Of a stretch of DNA of 64,000 nt, positions 1-10,533 are shown piece by piece. The stretch covers positions 570,688,880 to 570,752,879 of the forward strand of contig NC_053037.3 in assembly GCF_002575655.3 (NCBI RefSeq), in the 5' to 3' direction. A program made the translations under genes and the position numbers. Position 1 is the stretch's first letter. Each line of letters starts with the position of its first letter. Origin of the DNA: Aegilops tauschii subsp. strangulata (lineage: Eukaryota; Streptophyta; Magnoliopsida; Poales; Poaceae). The notes under the pieces are model-generated. The model did not search any database. It saw nothing but the letters and a program-made list of their open reading frames with translations, and was not told where the DNA came from.

Positions 1-1167
1 AGAGACATACTCTGGATCCTGGTAGATGCCGGAACGGAACCCGTTCAGCGGCGAGCCGGGGTCCTCAAGCCCTCTGAGCAGCCGGTCGACTCCGGCGTCG
101 GACACCTTGGCGATGAAGTTCTCGTCCACCAGCACGTTGCTCGTCTTGAAGCCCTTGTGGATCAATGGTGGCGCGAGGCTGTGCAGATGGTCAAGACCTG
201 CAACGCAGTTCAGAGTTCAGACACTCTGTTTCTGAAACAAGCACAGTGGATTGTGTAATAAGTTCTGTGTTACCACCACCTTTGGCCGCTCCGATGGCGA
301 TCGAGAGCCTCTGCTTGAACTCCAGCCTTGTCATGGACTCTTTGCCGGTATCTGGTAAATTGATGTAGGGTCTGCGCATCAGCGTTCGGCTGTTTGCTGC
401 TTCGAATTTGTGCGACAAGAATGGAGCTGTGCAACTGGAAATTACCGTATAGATGGCCGCAGACGCTGCCGTTGGGCAGGTGCTCGAAGACGAGCATCTG
501 CAGACCCCCGTCCTGGCAGTAGCCGATGAGGGTCACCACGTTCCGGTGCCAGATCTCCGACTGCCTCCTCACCTGCAGCATAGGCGAATTCAGTCAGTAC
601 ATTTCACCAACTCTCGCGTCAGTACAGAGGCAATTACTTCCTTGTCGAAACGAAAATCCGGCGGTTCAGAAACGTTCAAGAAGTAGCAGGGTTTCAGATG
701 GGTTACCTCGTCGACGAAGTCTTGCCGTGGCGCGCCGACGCGGCGCTTGATGGCGACGACGGTGCCGTCGAGCAGGAGGCCCATGTAGACCTTGCCGAAG
801 GTGCCGGCGCCGACGAGGTTGGCGTCGCTGAAGTTCTTGGTGGCGTGGGACATCTCCTCCAGCGTGAACCGCCTGGCGCCCTGGTAGTCCGGCGCCGACG
901 ACGTCCGGCCGCACCTGCCCCACTCCGCTGAGACCAAACGATTCGTGCATCACGATCACGCACGGCAATTACAAAAAGAAGAAATCGCAGCAGGATAATT
1001 TTTGCTAGTGTCAGGTAGTAAGTACCTAGCGTGGGAGGAGTTTCGTCGGAGGCGGTGTCGGAGGTCCGGCTACGGCGCCACCAGCAGAGCGCGGCGGCGA
1101 CCGCCAGCAGCACCAGCAGGGCGACGGACGCGGCAACGCCGGCTACGACCGCGGTTGGCAATGCCAT
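1..1167 (-). CDS. Receptor-like kinase with pseudokinase motifs, 3' part cut by window edge
   Basis: Five exons can be joined in frame on the minus strand: 1026-1167, 707-927, 446-572, 280-351 and 1-197, all with GT/AG borders. The start chosen is the ATG at 1167 (MALPTAVV); an in-frame ATG at 1203 would add 12 residues. A hydrophobic segment of about 20 residues follows the start and ends in WWRR, so this is a membrane-anchored kinase with almost no extracellular part. The kinase domain shows the glycine loop (GAGTFGKVY), the VAIK lysine, a C-helix glutamate and HRNVVTLIGYC. The catalytic loop reads HKGFKTSN in place of HRDLKxxN, so the catalytic aspartate is missing, and DFG reads DAG. This suggests a pseudokinase or weak kinase, probably acting in signalling at the plasma membrane. 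The ligand is unknown. The activation segment and C-lobe lie outside the window. Confidence 0.85.
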
Positions 1168-1900
1168 GATCCGGGCGACCGTGGCATCCCTGCGCGCACG
1201 CAAACCAAGAACTACGGGATCAGTCGCCGGCCGGCCGAGAGTCCGTGCCCCGGAGGCTCCCGGCGGTGCAGTGCTTGCGCTGAGCGCTAACCTGGGAAGA
1301 GCGACGACGGGGAGCCGCTATAGCTTCGGCATTCATCAATGCGGCGACGGAGCACGGTCAGCTCCGGACGGATCACTCCTCGAGCCGCCCGATCGGAGCA
1401 AGGAACGTACGGAAGCTGGACGACGGCCGGGCTGGGTGTTTTAAAGAGCAGAGCACGATGCGAGGGATGGATGCAATTGGGGCAGCTACCAGTAGCTGGT
1501 GCGCAATCAGAGGACGAACAGAGCAGCTAGGCCAGAGGCAGGCCAAGAAGACGCAGGTGGGCGATATGAAATGAATGCACATGGCAACTTGGACGTCCGC
1601 CATGCCGCGCATGCACGTGGAGAGGAAGCATTTCACCGCGGCGGCCAGGGCGGTGAAACGAACGAACGGGTCGCCTCTTCTTCACCGGGCGAGCGATTCT
1701 GCCATGGGCAGCTGGGAGCGGGACCCGGTCGTGCGCGGGCCCAGCCCGGTGCCTGTCCTGACCTTCGGCAAGCTGTCAACGTGGGGCCGGCCCGGGACCG
1801 CCCACAGGCCGCTTTGACCCGGCTGTGATAGGCTGGAGACCCGATCGAGCAAGGATGATGATAGAGATCTCATGATTATATCGTGCACTTGGCGTCTAGC
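1168..1900. other. Upstream region of the kinase, duplicated at 8974-9290
   Basis: GC-rich upstream DNA of the kinase gene. Stretches such as GGCTGTGATAGGCTGGA and the CGGCCGGCC-rich tract near 1900 recur in the same order at 9190-9265, next to a second copy of exon 1. This marks a segmental duplication of the promoter and first exon. No clear TATA box could be assigned. Confidence 0.6.
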
Positions 1901-2921
1901 GGCGGCCGGCCGGCCTGCCGGAGTGGCATGACGGCGGCGGCGCAGGGTTGCCTTGTGTTTGCTACCTGCTTCCAGATACTTCTTCTAGTATAAACTAGTG
2001 CAAATTGGGCAGCCTCGTGACAGCCAGCATGTATATTCGGTTGGTCGTGAAGGTACTTGCTTTACAAAAGAGAAGGATCCGGTATCGTGCAAGTACAAAA
2101 TCGCGTCATCACACATGCCAACCTCGTCTCAGACCTTGAGGAAAACGAGGCTGGCTGGTACTCCAGTACAGCGCAGTGTTGGGCTCCTCCTCCATCGGTT
2201 CCAAGGAGGCCTAGGCGTGCGTGACAGACAATCAACCGAAAACACGTCCATGATGAGGTCAAGACGAATTTCTAGGGTTTTTACATCTCTGGTTTGGTAG
2301 TCTCTCTCGGCGCTTTATCACTATCAGATCCTCTAGGGAGTCATTTAATTTCCATTTTCGTTCTGACTGAGCATTTATTTATTTTCCAGAGATCGAAGCT
2401 GATTATTATTTTTCAGAAACATGCAGAGAAACATGGATTTGCTGCAATGCAATTACTGACTCGAGAATCTAAATGATTCAGACAGCAATGTGCAGATCTC
2501 TACAACTCTTTGCAGGCTAGCAGCGTGCTTGTTGATGAAATTCTATGCAGCGGGCAGGCAGCAAGGGGTCCAGTTAGATACTCCTCCATAAGACGTACGA
2601 GATCCAAATCTGAATCCCTTATCGATTCTTTTATCAGATTTGGTTGCCCATACAGACGCACACACTACAGATGAGTGTTTTGATCTGATGAAAAATGCAG
2701 TTCGAACATTGTTTTTTTCTTTGTTGCTCAACACACGCATCAGTGCATCACTAATTTCAGTATTTGTTCTGTCTGAAAATAATAATTAGTTTAGTCAAAC
2801 TGTCTGCTCAAGTCCAAGTGGCCATGACTGAGTAACAATCTACTCATCTATGTGTTCAGACACTCATGTCCATCTGACCATACCCATGAAAGCAAAGTCA
2901 ATTCTGAGTTGCCCAACATCA

Positions 2922-3085
2922 GGCGCTGATTGGATTGTCGTTTCACCGAGCTATATATAACCCTGTAAAAATATACAGGCCTCCATCCGTCCTTTTTTTC
3001 AAGGTGGAAATCAAACTGTGGCCGGTGATACACACTTGTAAAATAAATACGGATGTATAAAAATACACCGATTCCAAGCGGGGCC
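2922..3085. mobile_element. Tourist-like (PIF/Harbinger) MITE, 164 bp
   Basis: The 3-bp target duplication TCA flanks it (2919-2921 and 3086-3088). The ends are imperfect inverted repeats, GGCGCTGATTGGATTG against GGCCCCGCTTGGAATCGG (reverse complement). Copy B at about 6118-6125 reads CAACATCAGCTG and so is the empty site. No coding capacity. Confidence 0.8.
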
Positions 3086-3436
3086 TCAGCTATATCTTAC
3101 TAGCCTCCAGTAGTATATAATATCACTAGTAAAGCATGAACTACTGTATGCTTACAAGAATAGATCAGCTTCAGTGAACTTGGACTGCTCATGGAAATGA
3201 TCTCAGATGCACTGTTCAGCTGTTCTCCTCCTGACACTAGTATATACTACCAATAGAAACATCTTCAGGGTGCACAATTACCAAAGAGAACAAAAATAGA
3301 TAAAGAAGAGGGCACATGCACCATTCATCCATGCCCTTGTGCAGGTGAGAATCCAATGACTGTCACTAGAAAAGAAATACTAATGGCTGCATGACAGCTT
3401 CCACCCTGGATCATCGGGCAGACCTGTTGGATATAC

Positions 3437-3862
3437 CCACTGTTTTGGTTTACCGAATGGGTATTTTTACCGAGGGGGATTAGTAAACGTGGTTACCATG
3501 GTTACCACGAAATTTTGAGCAAATTTCAAACGAAATTTCAAGTTCAATTTTGAATTCAATTTTTTTCAAAATAGATATAGATAGCACTTGAACTTATATT
3601 AGTTTAAAAAAGTCCAAGAAGGGAAAGTAGAACCAGCTACTTTTTGAACATGGAAATAGGTTGTTATCACCACACCAGAACTAACTATGTTGAAATAATT
3701 GATGCTGCCGTACTTTACTGTACAATTGAGCATTTAAATTCAAAAATTCAAAAAAAATCGATTTTTTGCTTGAAATTCCCATTTACCGAGGGGGGGGGGG
3801 GGGGGGTGGAAATACACGGTAACCATGGTAAATCTCAAAATTTCGACCGGTAACCAAAACCC
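3437..3862. mobile_element. Mutator-type MITE, about 426 bp
   Basis: It is flanked by the 9-bp duplication TGGATATAC (3428-3436 and 3863-3871). The ends are inverted repeats around TTTTGGTT(T)ACCG (left CACTGTTTTGGTTTACCG, right end reversed GGGTTTTGGTTACCGG), followed by the complementary internal tracts TTACCATGGTTACC. A 9-bp TSD points to the Mutator superfamily. It contains a long G run near 3790-3805. The equivalent place in copy B, near 6454, is empty. Confidence 0.75.
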
Positions 3863-3930
3863 TGGATATACCAGATCCATATGCTGAAATTAGTTAGCAA
3901 AATGTTGTCACCTATATTAGGCACCATGAT

Positions 3931-4438
3931 CAAAGTGTTTATGTGGTTTGTCCATAAACAAGTTATTTTAACCAAGGACAACATGACAAAGCGTAATTGG
4001 ACAGGACCTATTAGGTGTAGTTTCTGTGATCGGGATGAGACGATCAGGCACCTTTTTCTTGATTGCCCGTTAGCCAAAGTTTTATGGAGGACGGTCCATA
4101 TTGCTTTTAATATTACTCCACCGAGTTCTGTCAACACGTTGTTTGGAACGTGGCTTAACGGGATAGAGCCCGAGTTAGCGAGACATATTCGTGTAGGAGT
4201 CTGCGCCTTGTGGTGGGCGCTCTGAAATTGCATAAATGATTTGGTTTTTAACAGGACAACACGCATTCATTTTTTGCAGGTCATTTTCAGAGCCACGACA
4301 TTGATCCGTTCGTGGTCGCTACCCACTCCGACGGAGGCCAGGGAGCGTTTGGTTACTGGATCTATCCGCTGGGAGATGGTAGCTCGGGATATCTTCAACC
4401 GGTTTGGATGGCGGTCATGTAATAGGATAGGCAATTAG
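3931..4438 (+). pseudogene. LINE ORF2 C-terminus, zf-RVT domain
   Basis: The reading frame encodes the zinc-binding region found after the reverse transcriptase of plant LINEs: VFMWFVHKQVILTKDNM, then CSFCDRDETIRHLFLDCPLA with the CxxC, H and C ligands, then VLW. One in-frame TGA at 4223-4225 replaces the expected tryptophan codon. The same frame then runs on to the TAG at 4436-4438. The reverse-transcriptase and endonuclease parts are absent. Confidence 0.85.
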
Positions 4439-4648
4439 TTTACTTATCTCTTTCTTGCCAGCTGGTTGTGGCGTCCTTTATTAGGCTAGTTTTGTCTTCT
4501 AGCCTTTCTGGCTCCGTGTGAGCTACTTTTTACTTTTTTTTTGGAGACTTTGAGACCGTGTTGGAACCTATTTATTTGCTTTAATAAGATGGCTATATGC
4601 ATCGTTCTGATGCAGAGGCCGGGGAATCCCCCCTTTTCGAAAAAAAAT
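3931..4648 (+). mobile_element. 5'-truncated LINE (non-LTR retrotransposon)
   Basis: A 14-bp duplication TTAGGCACCATGAT flanks it (3917-3930 and 4649-4662). The right end is CCTTTTCG followed by a short A tail, typical for grass LINEs. The 5' end is truncated to the last part of ORF2. The paralogous copies B (about 6505) and D (about 15826) show the uninterrupted target. It jumped by target-primed reverse transcription and is now dead. Confidence 0.9.
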
Positions 4649-5146
4649 TTAGGCACCATGATAGTTTGACTAAAGATAGGGAGGTTGCTCCTGCTGGACT
4701 ATAATAATTAAATAAGGATCCCAACTACAGTAGCTTGCAACTGAAAGTCTGCACATGAAAAACCTTAATGGCAGTTGTACTTTTTATGAAGTTTATTAAA
4801 ACCTAGTGTTGATGATTATTGTATGTTAAAACAGGTTCTTGTATGGTGCACTGAATCTAGAGACCGTAGAAAGTTTCATTACATTTGCTTGTAATTGTAG
4901 TTGCAGCTTCTATTGAAGACGAAACAGTGCCAGAATCTGACAAGAGCCTCGTTCGAAAACGAAGAATCTGACAAGGCAAAGAAAAATTACAAGTTTGCCG
5001 GGAATGGAAAGGGAAAGCAAAACAGAGACAGAGACTGAATTGAACATCACATGCAGTTGTTGTATCGCCAATAAAAGGCTTAAGAAGATCCATTTGCAAG
5101 ACTGTACCCAAACTGAAAGTGTCCAGAAAGGACTAGAGTAACAGAG

Positions 5147-5227
5147 TGTTGACGTATAAATGTATTGCCTAGTCTCTTCTATTAGATCGGTTTTTTGGTT
5201 GCATTGGCTAGAGCATGCACTTCTACA
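5147..5227. mobile_element. Very short solo LTR-like insertion, 81 bp
   Basis: The segment begins TGTTGACG and ends TTCTACA, giving the TG...CA ends of an LTR. It is flanked by the 5-bp duplication CAGAG (5142-5146 and 5228-5232). Copies C and D of the surrounding block lack it. It fits a solo LTR of a TRIM- or SMART-like small retrotransposon, but no internal region is present to name the family. Confidence 0.6.
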
Positions 5228-5404
5228 CAGAGTTCTTGGCGTATTATTCTTTATCACACGATGTTTTTCTTCTATGGATAAAAAGTCGCTCAGATCTGTA
5301 AGAAAAATTATGGGGATCTCAATGTATGATCTCACGAATATAGCATCGGCTAAGACATAATCAAGTCTCAGTCGATTGAGAGTTAGCAAGACTGTTCGAC
5401 ATCT

Positions 5405-7344
5405 GAGGAGGCGTGCGTGACAATCAACCGAAAACACGTCAAAGATGAGGTCATGATGAATGTCAAGGGTTTTTACATCCTTGGTTTAGTCAGTAGCCTC
5501 TCTTGGCGCTTTATCACTTTCAGATCCTCAAGCGAGTCATTTCATGTTAGAGAAACGTGCATTTTTTTTTTCTGAACCATGCAAAGAAACATGGGTTTGC
5601 GGTGTAAACTGGGTTGATCTAACTGATTCAAACAGCAAGCAAATCTAAATGATTCAGACAGCAAGCAAATCTAAATGATTCAAACAACAACGTGCAAATC
5701 AATACAACTCTTTGCAGGCTAGCAGCACTGCAGATTTGCTTGCAAGGGGTCCAGTTAGATACTCCTCCGTGAGACAAGATCCAAATCTGAATCCGATATT
5801 GATTCTTTTATCAGATTTGCTTGCCCATACATGCACACACACACTACAGATGAGTGTTTGATCTGAAAATGCAGTTCGAACATGTTGTGTTTTCTGAATC
5901 AGACTGACTGGTTTCTTGAGTTGCTTAACACACACATCATTAGTCCCAGTACTTGTTACAGACACTGAAGAAAACTATATATTTAGTCAAACTGTCTGTT
6001 CTGTTCAAACTAGCACTGTTGGCTCAAGTCCAAGTGACCATGATTGAGTTTTCTACACATCCATGTTTCAGACACTCATGTCCATATCCATGAAAGCAAA
6101 GTCAATTCTGAGTTCCCCAACATCAGCTGTATCTTACTAGCCTACTATATATATAATATGAGATCACTAGTAAAGTAAATTATTGTATGCTTAGATGAAT
6201 TGATAGATCAACTTCAGTGAACCTGGACTGCTCAGGGAAATGATCTCAGATGCACTGTTTCAGCTGTTCTCCTGATAGCACATAGCCATATACCAATAGG
6301 AACATCTTCAGGGTGCATAATTACCAAAGGGAACAAAATAAATAAATAAAGAAGAGTGATGCCCTTGTGCAGAGGAGAATCCAATGGCTGTCGCTAGAAA
6401 AGAAATACTTATGGCAGGATGCCAGTTTCCAGCCTGGATCGTGCAGAACTGTTGGATATACTTGATCGATAGTAGTTAGCAAAATGTTGCCATCAGCATT
6501 ATATTAGGCACCGTGATAGTTTGACTAAAGATAGGGAGGTTGCTCATGCTGGACTATTATAATTAGATAAGGCTCCCAGCTAGCTAGCAACTGAAAGTCC
6601 GCGCAAGAAACCTTAACGGCAGGTGTACTTTTTAGGAACTTTATTAATAGTGGTGACGATTCTTGCATGTTGAAGTTCTTTAATGGTGCAGTTAATCTAG
6701 AGACTGTAGAAAGTTTCAGTACATTTGCTTGTAATTGTGCTTGCAGCTTCTGTCGAAAACGAAACACCTGATGACAAGAACCCCATTCAAAAAAGAAAGA
6801 AAGAACTGACAAGAACAAGAAGAACTACAAGCAAGAAACGTTAATGTGAGGTGTCCTGTTTAGAAAATTTATTAGCAGTGTTGATGATTCTTGCATGTTG
6901 AGGTTCTTGTATGGGGCTGTGAATCTGAGAATGTAGAAAGTTTCAGTACATTTGCTTGTAACTGTACTTGCAGCTTCTATTGAAAACGAAACAGTGCTGG
7001 AATCTGACAAGAAGCCCGTTGGAAAAAGAAAGAATATCTGACATGGACAACAAGAATGAATCACAAGTTTGCCGGGAATGGAAAGGGAAAGCAAAACAGA
7101 GACAGAGACAGAGACATAGACTGAATTAAACATCACATGCAGATGTTTGCAAGTTGCCAATACGAGTGGAAGGCTTAAGAATATCCATTGCAAGACTAGA
7201 CGTGGCGTGTTATTTATCACACGATTTTTTCTTGTGTGAGTTAAAAGTCCTCCAGGTTTACAAGGAGACCAAGCATGAGTTGCATGGCAGAGCCCTGAGA
7301 TGAGAGCCCTGCACCTGCTAGCCCATTGGCATGGTAGTTCGCGA
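5405..7344. repeat. Duplicated non-coding block, copy B
   Basis: Direct copy of block A without its insertions. Inside it, about 220 bp are repeated in tandem (about 6600-6820 and 6830-7040), both around AGAAAGTTTCAGTACATTTGCTTGTAA. A smaller tandem repeat of AAATCTAAATGATTCA lies at about 5640-5690. No gene was recognised. Confidence 0.75.
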
Positions 7345-7347
7345 TGA

Positions 7348-8795
7348 GAGCAACTCCAACGGGCCGACCCAAACGGACGGCGCTTTCGTCCGCTTTTTAT
7401 CCGTTTGGGTCGGCCGCCCGCCGGGCGTCCGCCCTCTTTTAGATTTAGGTCGGCAGTGCGCCCAACGCGCCAACCTATTTCATGACCGCGCGCGCTATAG
7501 ATCATGCCAGCGGCCATGTCGTCGCCCTGGTTTTGGCGCTCCAGCGCGCGGGAAAGGTTCGCCCGCGCGCCACGGCCGACACTCGTTATAAGAAGTCGCT
7601 CCCTCCACACTCTGTCCGCCGCCCACTCGTCTCGCCCCCTCTCATTAGCCTCGCCACCTCTGCGCCATCATGTCGATTCGTCGCGTGGGCGCTTCGGATT
7701 TTCGCGGAGTCCGCGAGCGCCGCTCCGGCGCCTTCTCCTCCGAGATCTGGTTTGGCGAGAAACGACTCATCCTCGACACCTTCGACACCGCAGAGGAGGC
7801 GGCCCGCGCGCACGACGCGGCGGCGTGGCGCCTCCTGAGGCCTCGTGGGGGGATGAATTTTCCCGATGTGTCGAGCCAGCGGGCGCAGGATCTCGCGCCT
7901 CTCCCGCGGCTTTTCACCGACCAGGATCGTCGTGTCCACCGGAGGCGGCAGCGTCGCCTCGCCATCGCCGAGATGGACATGGAAGCCATGGTGGTGTGGC
8001 GCGAACGCTTCCCACAGGACATCGTCGACGAGCGCCAGTTCTACAAGCAAAGGAGGACGGAAAGGGAGGCGAGGAGGACGGAGCGAGCCGCCTATCGGGA
8101 GGACAAGGGTGCGCGGAAGCAGGCCGCTCAATTGAAACTGAAGCTACGAGAAACGTCGGGGTGGTACTTCGAGGACGAGCAGTATGCTGACGCCTACATT
8201 CATACGTCGGAGGAGGACATTACCGAGTCGGAGTCGGAAAGCGACGACGAATAGTTGGTCTTTTCTTTTATCTGTATACGCTAGAACTGTCTATGTATCC
8301 TTTTTCTATCGGAAAAATGACCGGCGGCGTCGGCGACGAAGCAGGCGGGCTAGGGTGTGCGGTTGGGGGAGCGGCGGTGGGAAACAGTTTGCTCCCCGGC
8401 GGCAAGACGGCGGTGGCGGGGTGACGGGGGAGTGAGCGGCGTTGCTGGGCGGATGTGGAGGCGGCGGCAGCTGGCAGAGTCATCGGCGAAAAAGGGCGGC
8501 GGAGTCGGCGACGAAGGAGGCGGGCGAGGGTTGCTGTTGGCTAGGGGGTGGGGGGTGGGGGAGGCCAATGAGCCACCGACCAGCGGGCCCGGGGAGAGGA
8601 GAAGGCGAGCGTGCGCGCGTCCGTCGCGTGTCCGCACCGACGCAAATCCGGCTAAAAATGGGCCGGGAATGGGTCGCCCGCGGACGAAAAGCGGACACGC
8701 GTCCGTTTGTGTCGGCGCGTTGGACCGACTTTTGTGTCCGCGCCGATTCAAATGGACGGCGGCGGACGAAATGGGTCGTCCCATTGGAATTGCTC
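7348..8795. mobile_element. PIF/Harbinger-like element carrying an AP2-domain gene, 1448 bp
   Basis: The ends are inverted repeats, GAGCAACTCCAACGGG at the left and GAGCAATTCCAATGGG as the reverse complement of the right end. They extend into GC-rich subterminal tracts with ACCCAAACGGAC and CGTCCGC motifs. The 3-bp duplication TGA flanks it (7345-7347 and 8796-8798). There is no transposase, so it must be non-autonomous. It sits between copy B and the truncated kinase exon. The superfamily call rests on end sequence and TSD length. Confidence 0.7.
7670..8254 (+). CDS. AP2/ERF-like DNA-binding protein inside a transposon
   Basis: Single exon, 194 aa, ATG at 7670, with a possible TATA box (GTTATAAG, about 7584). 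An AP2-like domain covers residues about 11-68: FRGVRERRSGAFSSEIWF, then DTFDTAEEAARAHDAAAW and MNFPD. The usual WAAEIRDP strand is replaced by FSSEIWFGEK. The rest is a charged region (about 70-160) rich in Arg and Glu that looks helical, followed by an acidic tail ESESESDDE. This could be a sequence-specific DNA-binding protein in the nucleus. The frame is open, but the gene lies entirely between the element's inverted repeats, so it is probably a passenger gene of a repeat family and not a single-copy ERF regulator. Confidence 0.7.
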   Translation: MSIRRVGASDFRGVRERRSGAFSSEIWFGEKRLILDTFDTAEEAARAHDAAAWRLLRPRGGMNFPDVSSQRAQDLAPLPRLFTDQDRRVHRRRQRRLAIAEMDMEAMVVWRERFPQDIVDERQFYKQRRTEREARRTERAAYREDKGARKQAAQLKLKLRETSGWYFEDEQYADAYIHTSEEDITESESESDDE

Positions 8796-8825
8796 TGAAC
8801 GCTCGTCCCGAGCCTCAGTTCTAGC

Positions 8826-9290
8826 TTGACTGGAGTTTCTTCGGAGGGGGTGTCGGAGGTCCGGGCGTCCTGCCACGGCGCGTCACGAACCGCAGCCGGC
8901 ACGAACAGAGCGCGGACAGGACGGCGCGGGCCAGCAGCAGCAGCGTGGCGACGGCCGCGGTTGGCAATGCCATCGGGCGCGGGGCGACCACGGCAGCAGC
9001 TAGCCAGCGCTGGCTATAGCTGTGGGCCGGGCGCAACGACCACATGGCAACTGGCCGCCGCGCCATGCCGATCCCGTGCCCCATGTGTGTTGTGCGCACT
9101 CGGAGTCAGGAGAGCGCCGCGGCGGCCCAGCCAGCCCGGCAGCTGGTCCCTGTCCCGGGCCTGGCTGTCGATGTGGGATTTCCCTTTGACCGGCTGTGAT
9201 AGGCTGGAAAGCCGGCAGTATGATGCGACGCACTTGTCATCTACCAGCGGCTGCCGGCCGGAGCGGCACCAGCGACAGCAAGCGTGAGAG
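8826..9290 (-). pseudogene. Decayed second copy of kinase exon 1 and promoter
   Basis: The minus strand from 8973 begins MALPTAAVA and continues with a hydrophobic Leu/Ala stretch, matching exon 1 of the kinase at 1026-1167. The tract GGGGGTGTCGGAGGTCCGG at 8848-8866 aligns with the exon end near 1050-1065. The sequence above 9100 matches the kinase upstream region. The frame is altered and no kinase exons follow on the lower-coordinate side, where the AP2 element now lies. It is a truncated duplicate. Confidence 0.75.
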
Positions 9291-10533
9291 CAGCTCAAGA
9301 TTTTGGAGGAGGGGATCGATAATTAACTTTTCATATGATTTTTTGGGTCAAACATTTCACATTTTCGATTTTCTGCTATGATTGATATTTGGAACGTTGG
9401 AGATCTCAGGGTGGGCCGTGATCCGCCCCTGGCCTGGGGTTAAGTCACGGCATTCTCACACGTCTTGCAATAGGAATGCATGCCTCTTGAAGGCATAGTT
9501 TGGGGTTTGCTCAGACTCGTTCTTTGGGGTGAAAATTCATGATCTGACCTCTCCCACAATTTTGGGATTTGCTATTGAAAAAAACATCTCCCGCATTAGT
9601 GATTGGATCTTGGTGCATAGTTTTTTTTTTCTTTTGAGGATTTGCAATTGAAAAACCCTCTCCCGCAATTTTCTGTGTTGCCCAGGGCGATGGTTGGTGT
9701 TGTTGCTCATTTTTGTGTGCATTCTCATCGTCTTGACTAGCTCTTGGCATTGTAAAAACATATTTATAAGAAAAAAAAGCAGCGCATACATTTCCATTTT
9801 AGAACAATGTTCTCAATTTTGGGTTTGTTTCATGAGAGACAATCCTGTTTTTCTTTAGGTTGAGATGTTTCACATTTTGATCTCAAATGAGATTCTTGTA
9901 GCATATTAGGTTCCTGAACTACACTTAGCCAACATATCCATGTCTATACAATATAGCGAGGGTGAAAAATACCATTAATGCACTAGTTATGGTCAATAGT
10001 GTGTTCAACATTGTATTTCCCTTGGTTCTTATTGGGGGAAATTTGATCGCATGATATAACTTTTTGATTGCCTTTGCAATATCCTGTTGCAAAGATTACC
10101 AAGACACCTCCAGAGGGAATTTGCACCAAAACGGTTCAACATTTTTGTCAATTCATTGTACGTCGTCACAAATGCAACATTCCAACCAAGGAGTGAGTCG
10201 CCAGTTGTGAGGGACGTGTTCTTAGGAAATGTTTTGATGGGGTGCACTCAGGATTTGAGTATAAACTAGCTATCGTACAATCTCATATCATCTTACACGA
10301 AGACTATAAACACTAGCGCGGTGCTATGTGTATTTGGGCGTTTGGGGGGGTGGCATTGCCCCCATCCTTCGAAAAAGTGTGAAGTTAATATAATTCTGAG
10401 GGTGGGATTTTTGTTGTTCGTCCATCTCTCATTCGCATATTTTACTATTTTCCCTCACTAATGGGGACCCTTTTAATTAATAATAAATAATAATGCTGCA
10501 ATTTCAAAACTAGTAATGATAAGTTGCAACTTA
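9291..10533. other. Intergenic, no gene seen
   Basis: AT-rich sequence with only short frames. GATTTGC(A/T)ATTGAAAAA is loosely repeated near 9567 and 9640. I saw no domain, clear transposon end or RNA gene. Confidence 0.5.

Larger units (their letters stand above)
2030..5410. repeat. Duplicated non-coding block, copy A (carries four insertions)
   Basis: Low-copy non-coding DNA that recurs as copy B (5405-7344), copy D (14560-16560) and a partial copy E (59860-60250). Shared landmarks in order are: CAATCAACCGAAAACACGTC, AAGGGGTCCAGTTAGATACTC, the tract around ATCAGATTTG(G/C)TTGCCCATAC, GAAATGATCTCAGAT, GAGAATCCAATG, and GATAGTTTGAC next to AGATAGGGAGGTTG. Copy A is longer because four transposons, listed separately, sit in it, while B and D keep the empty sites. 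No long open frame is shared, so I cannot say whether it derives from a gene flank or an intron. Confidence 0.75.

Noticed and set aside
4649..5410. Frames of 60-175 codons in the duplicated block
   Set aside because: They are not conserved between the block copies and contain no motif.
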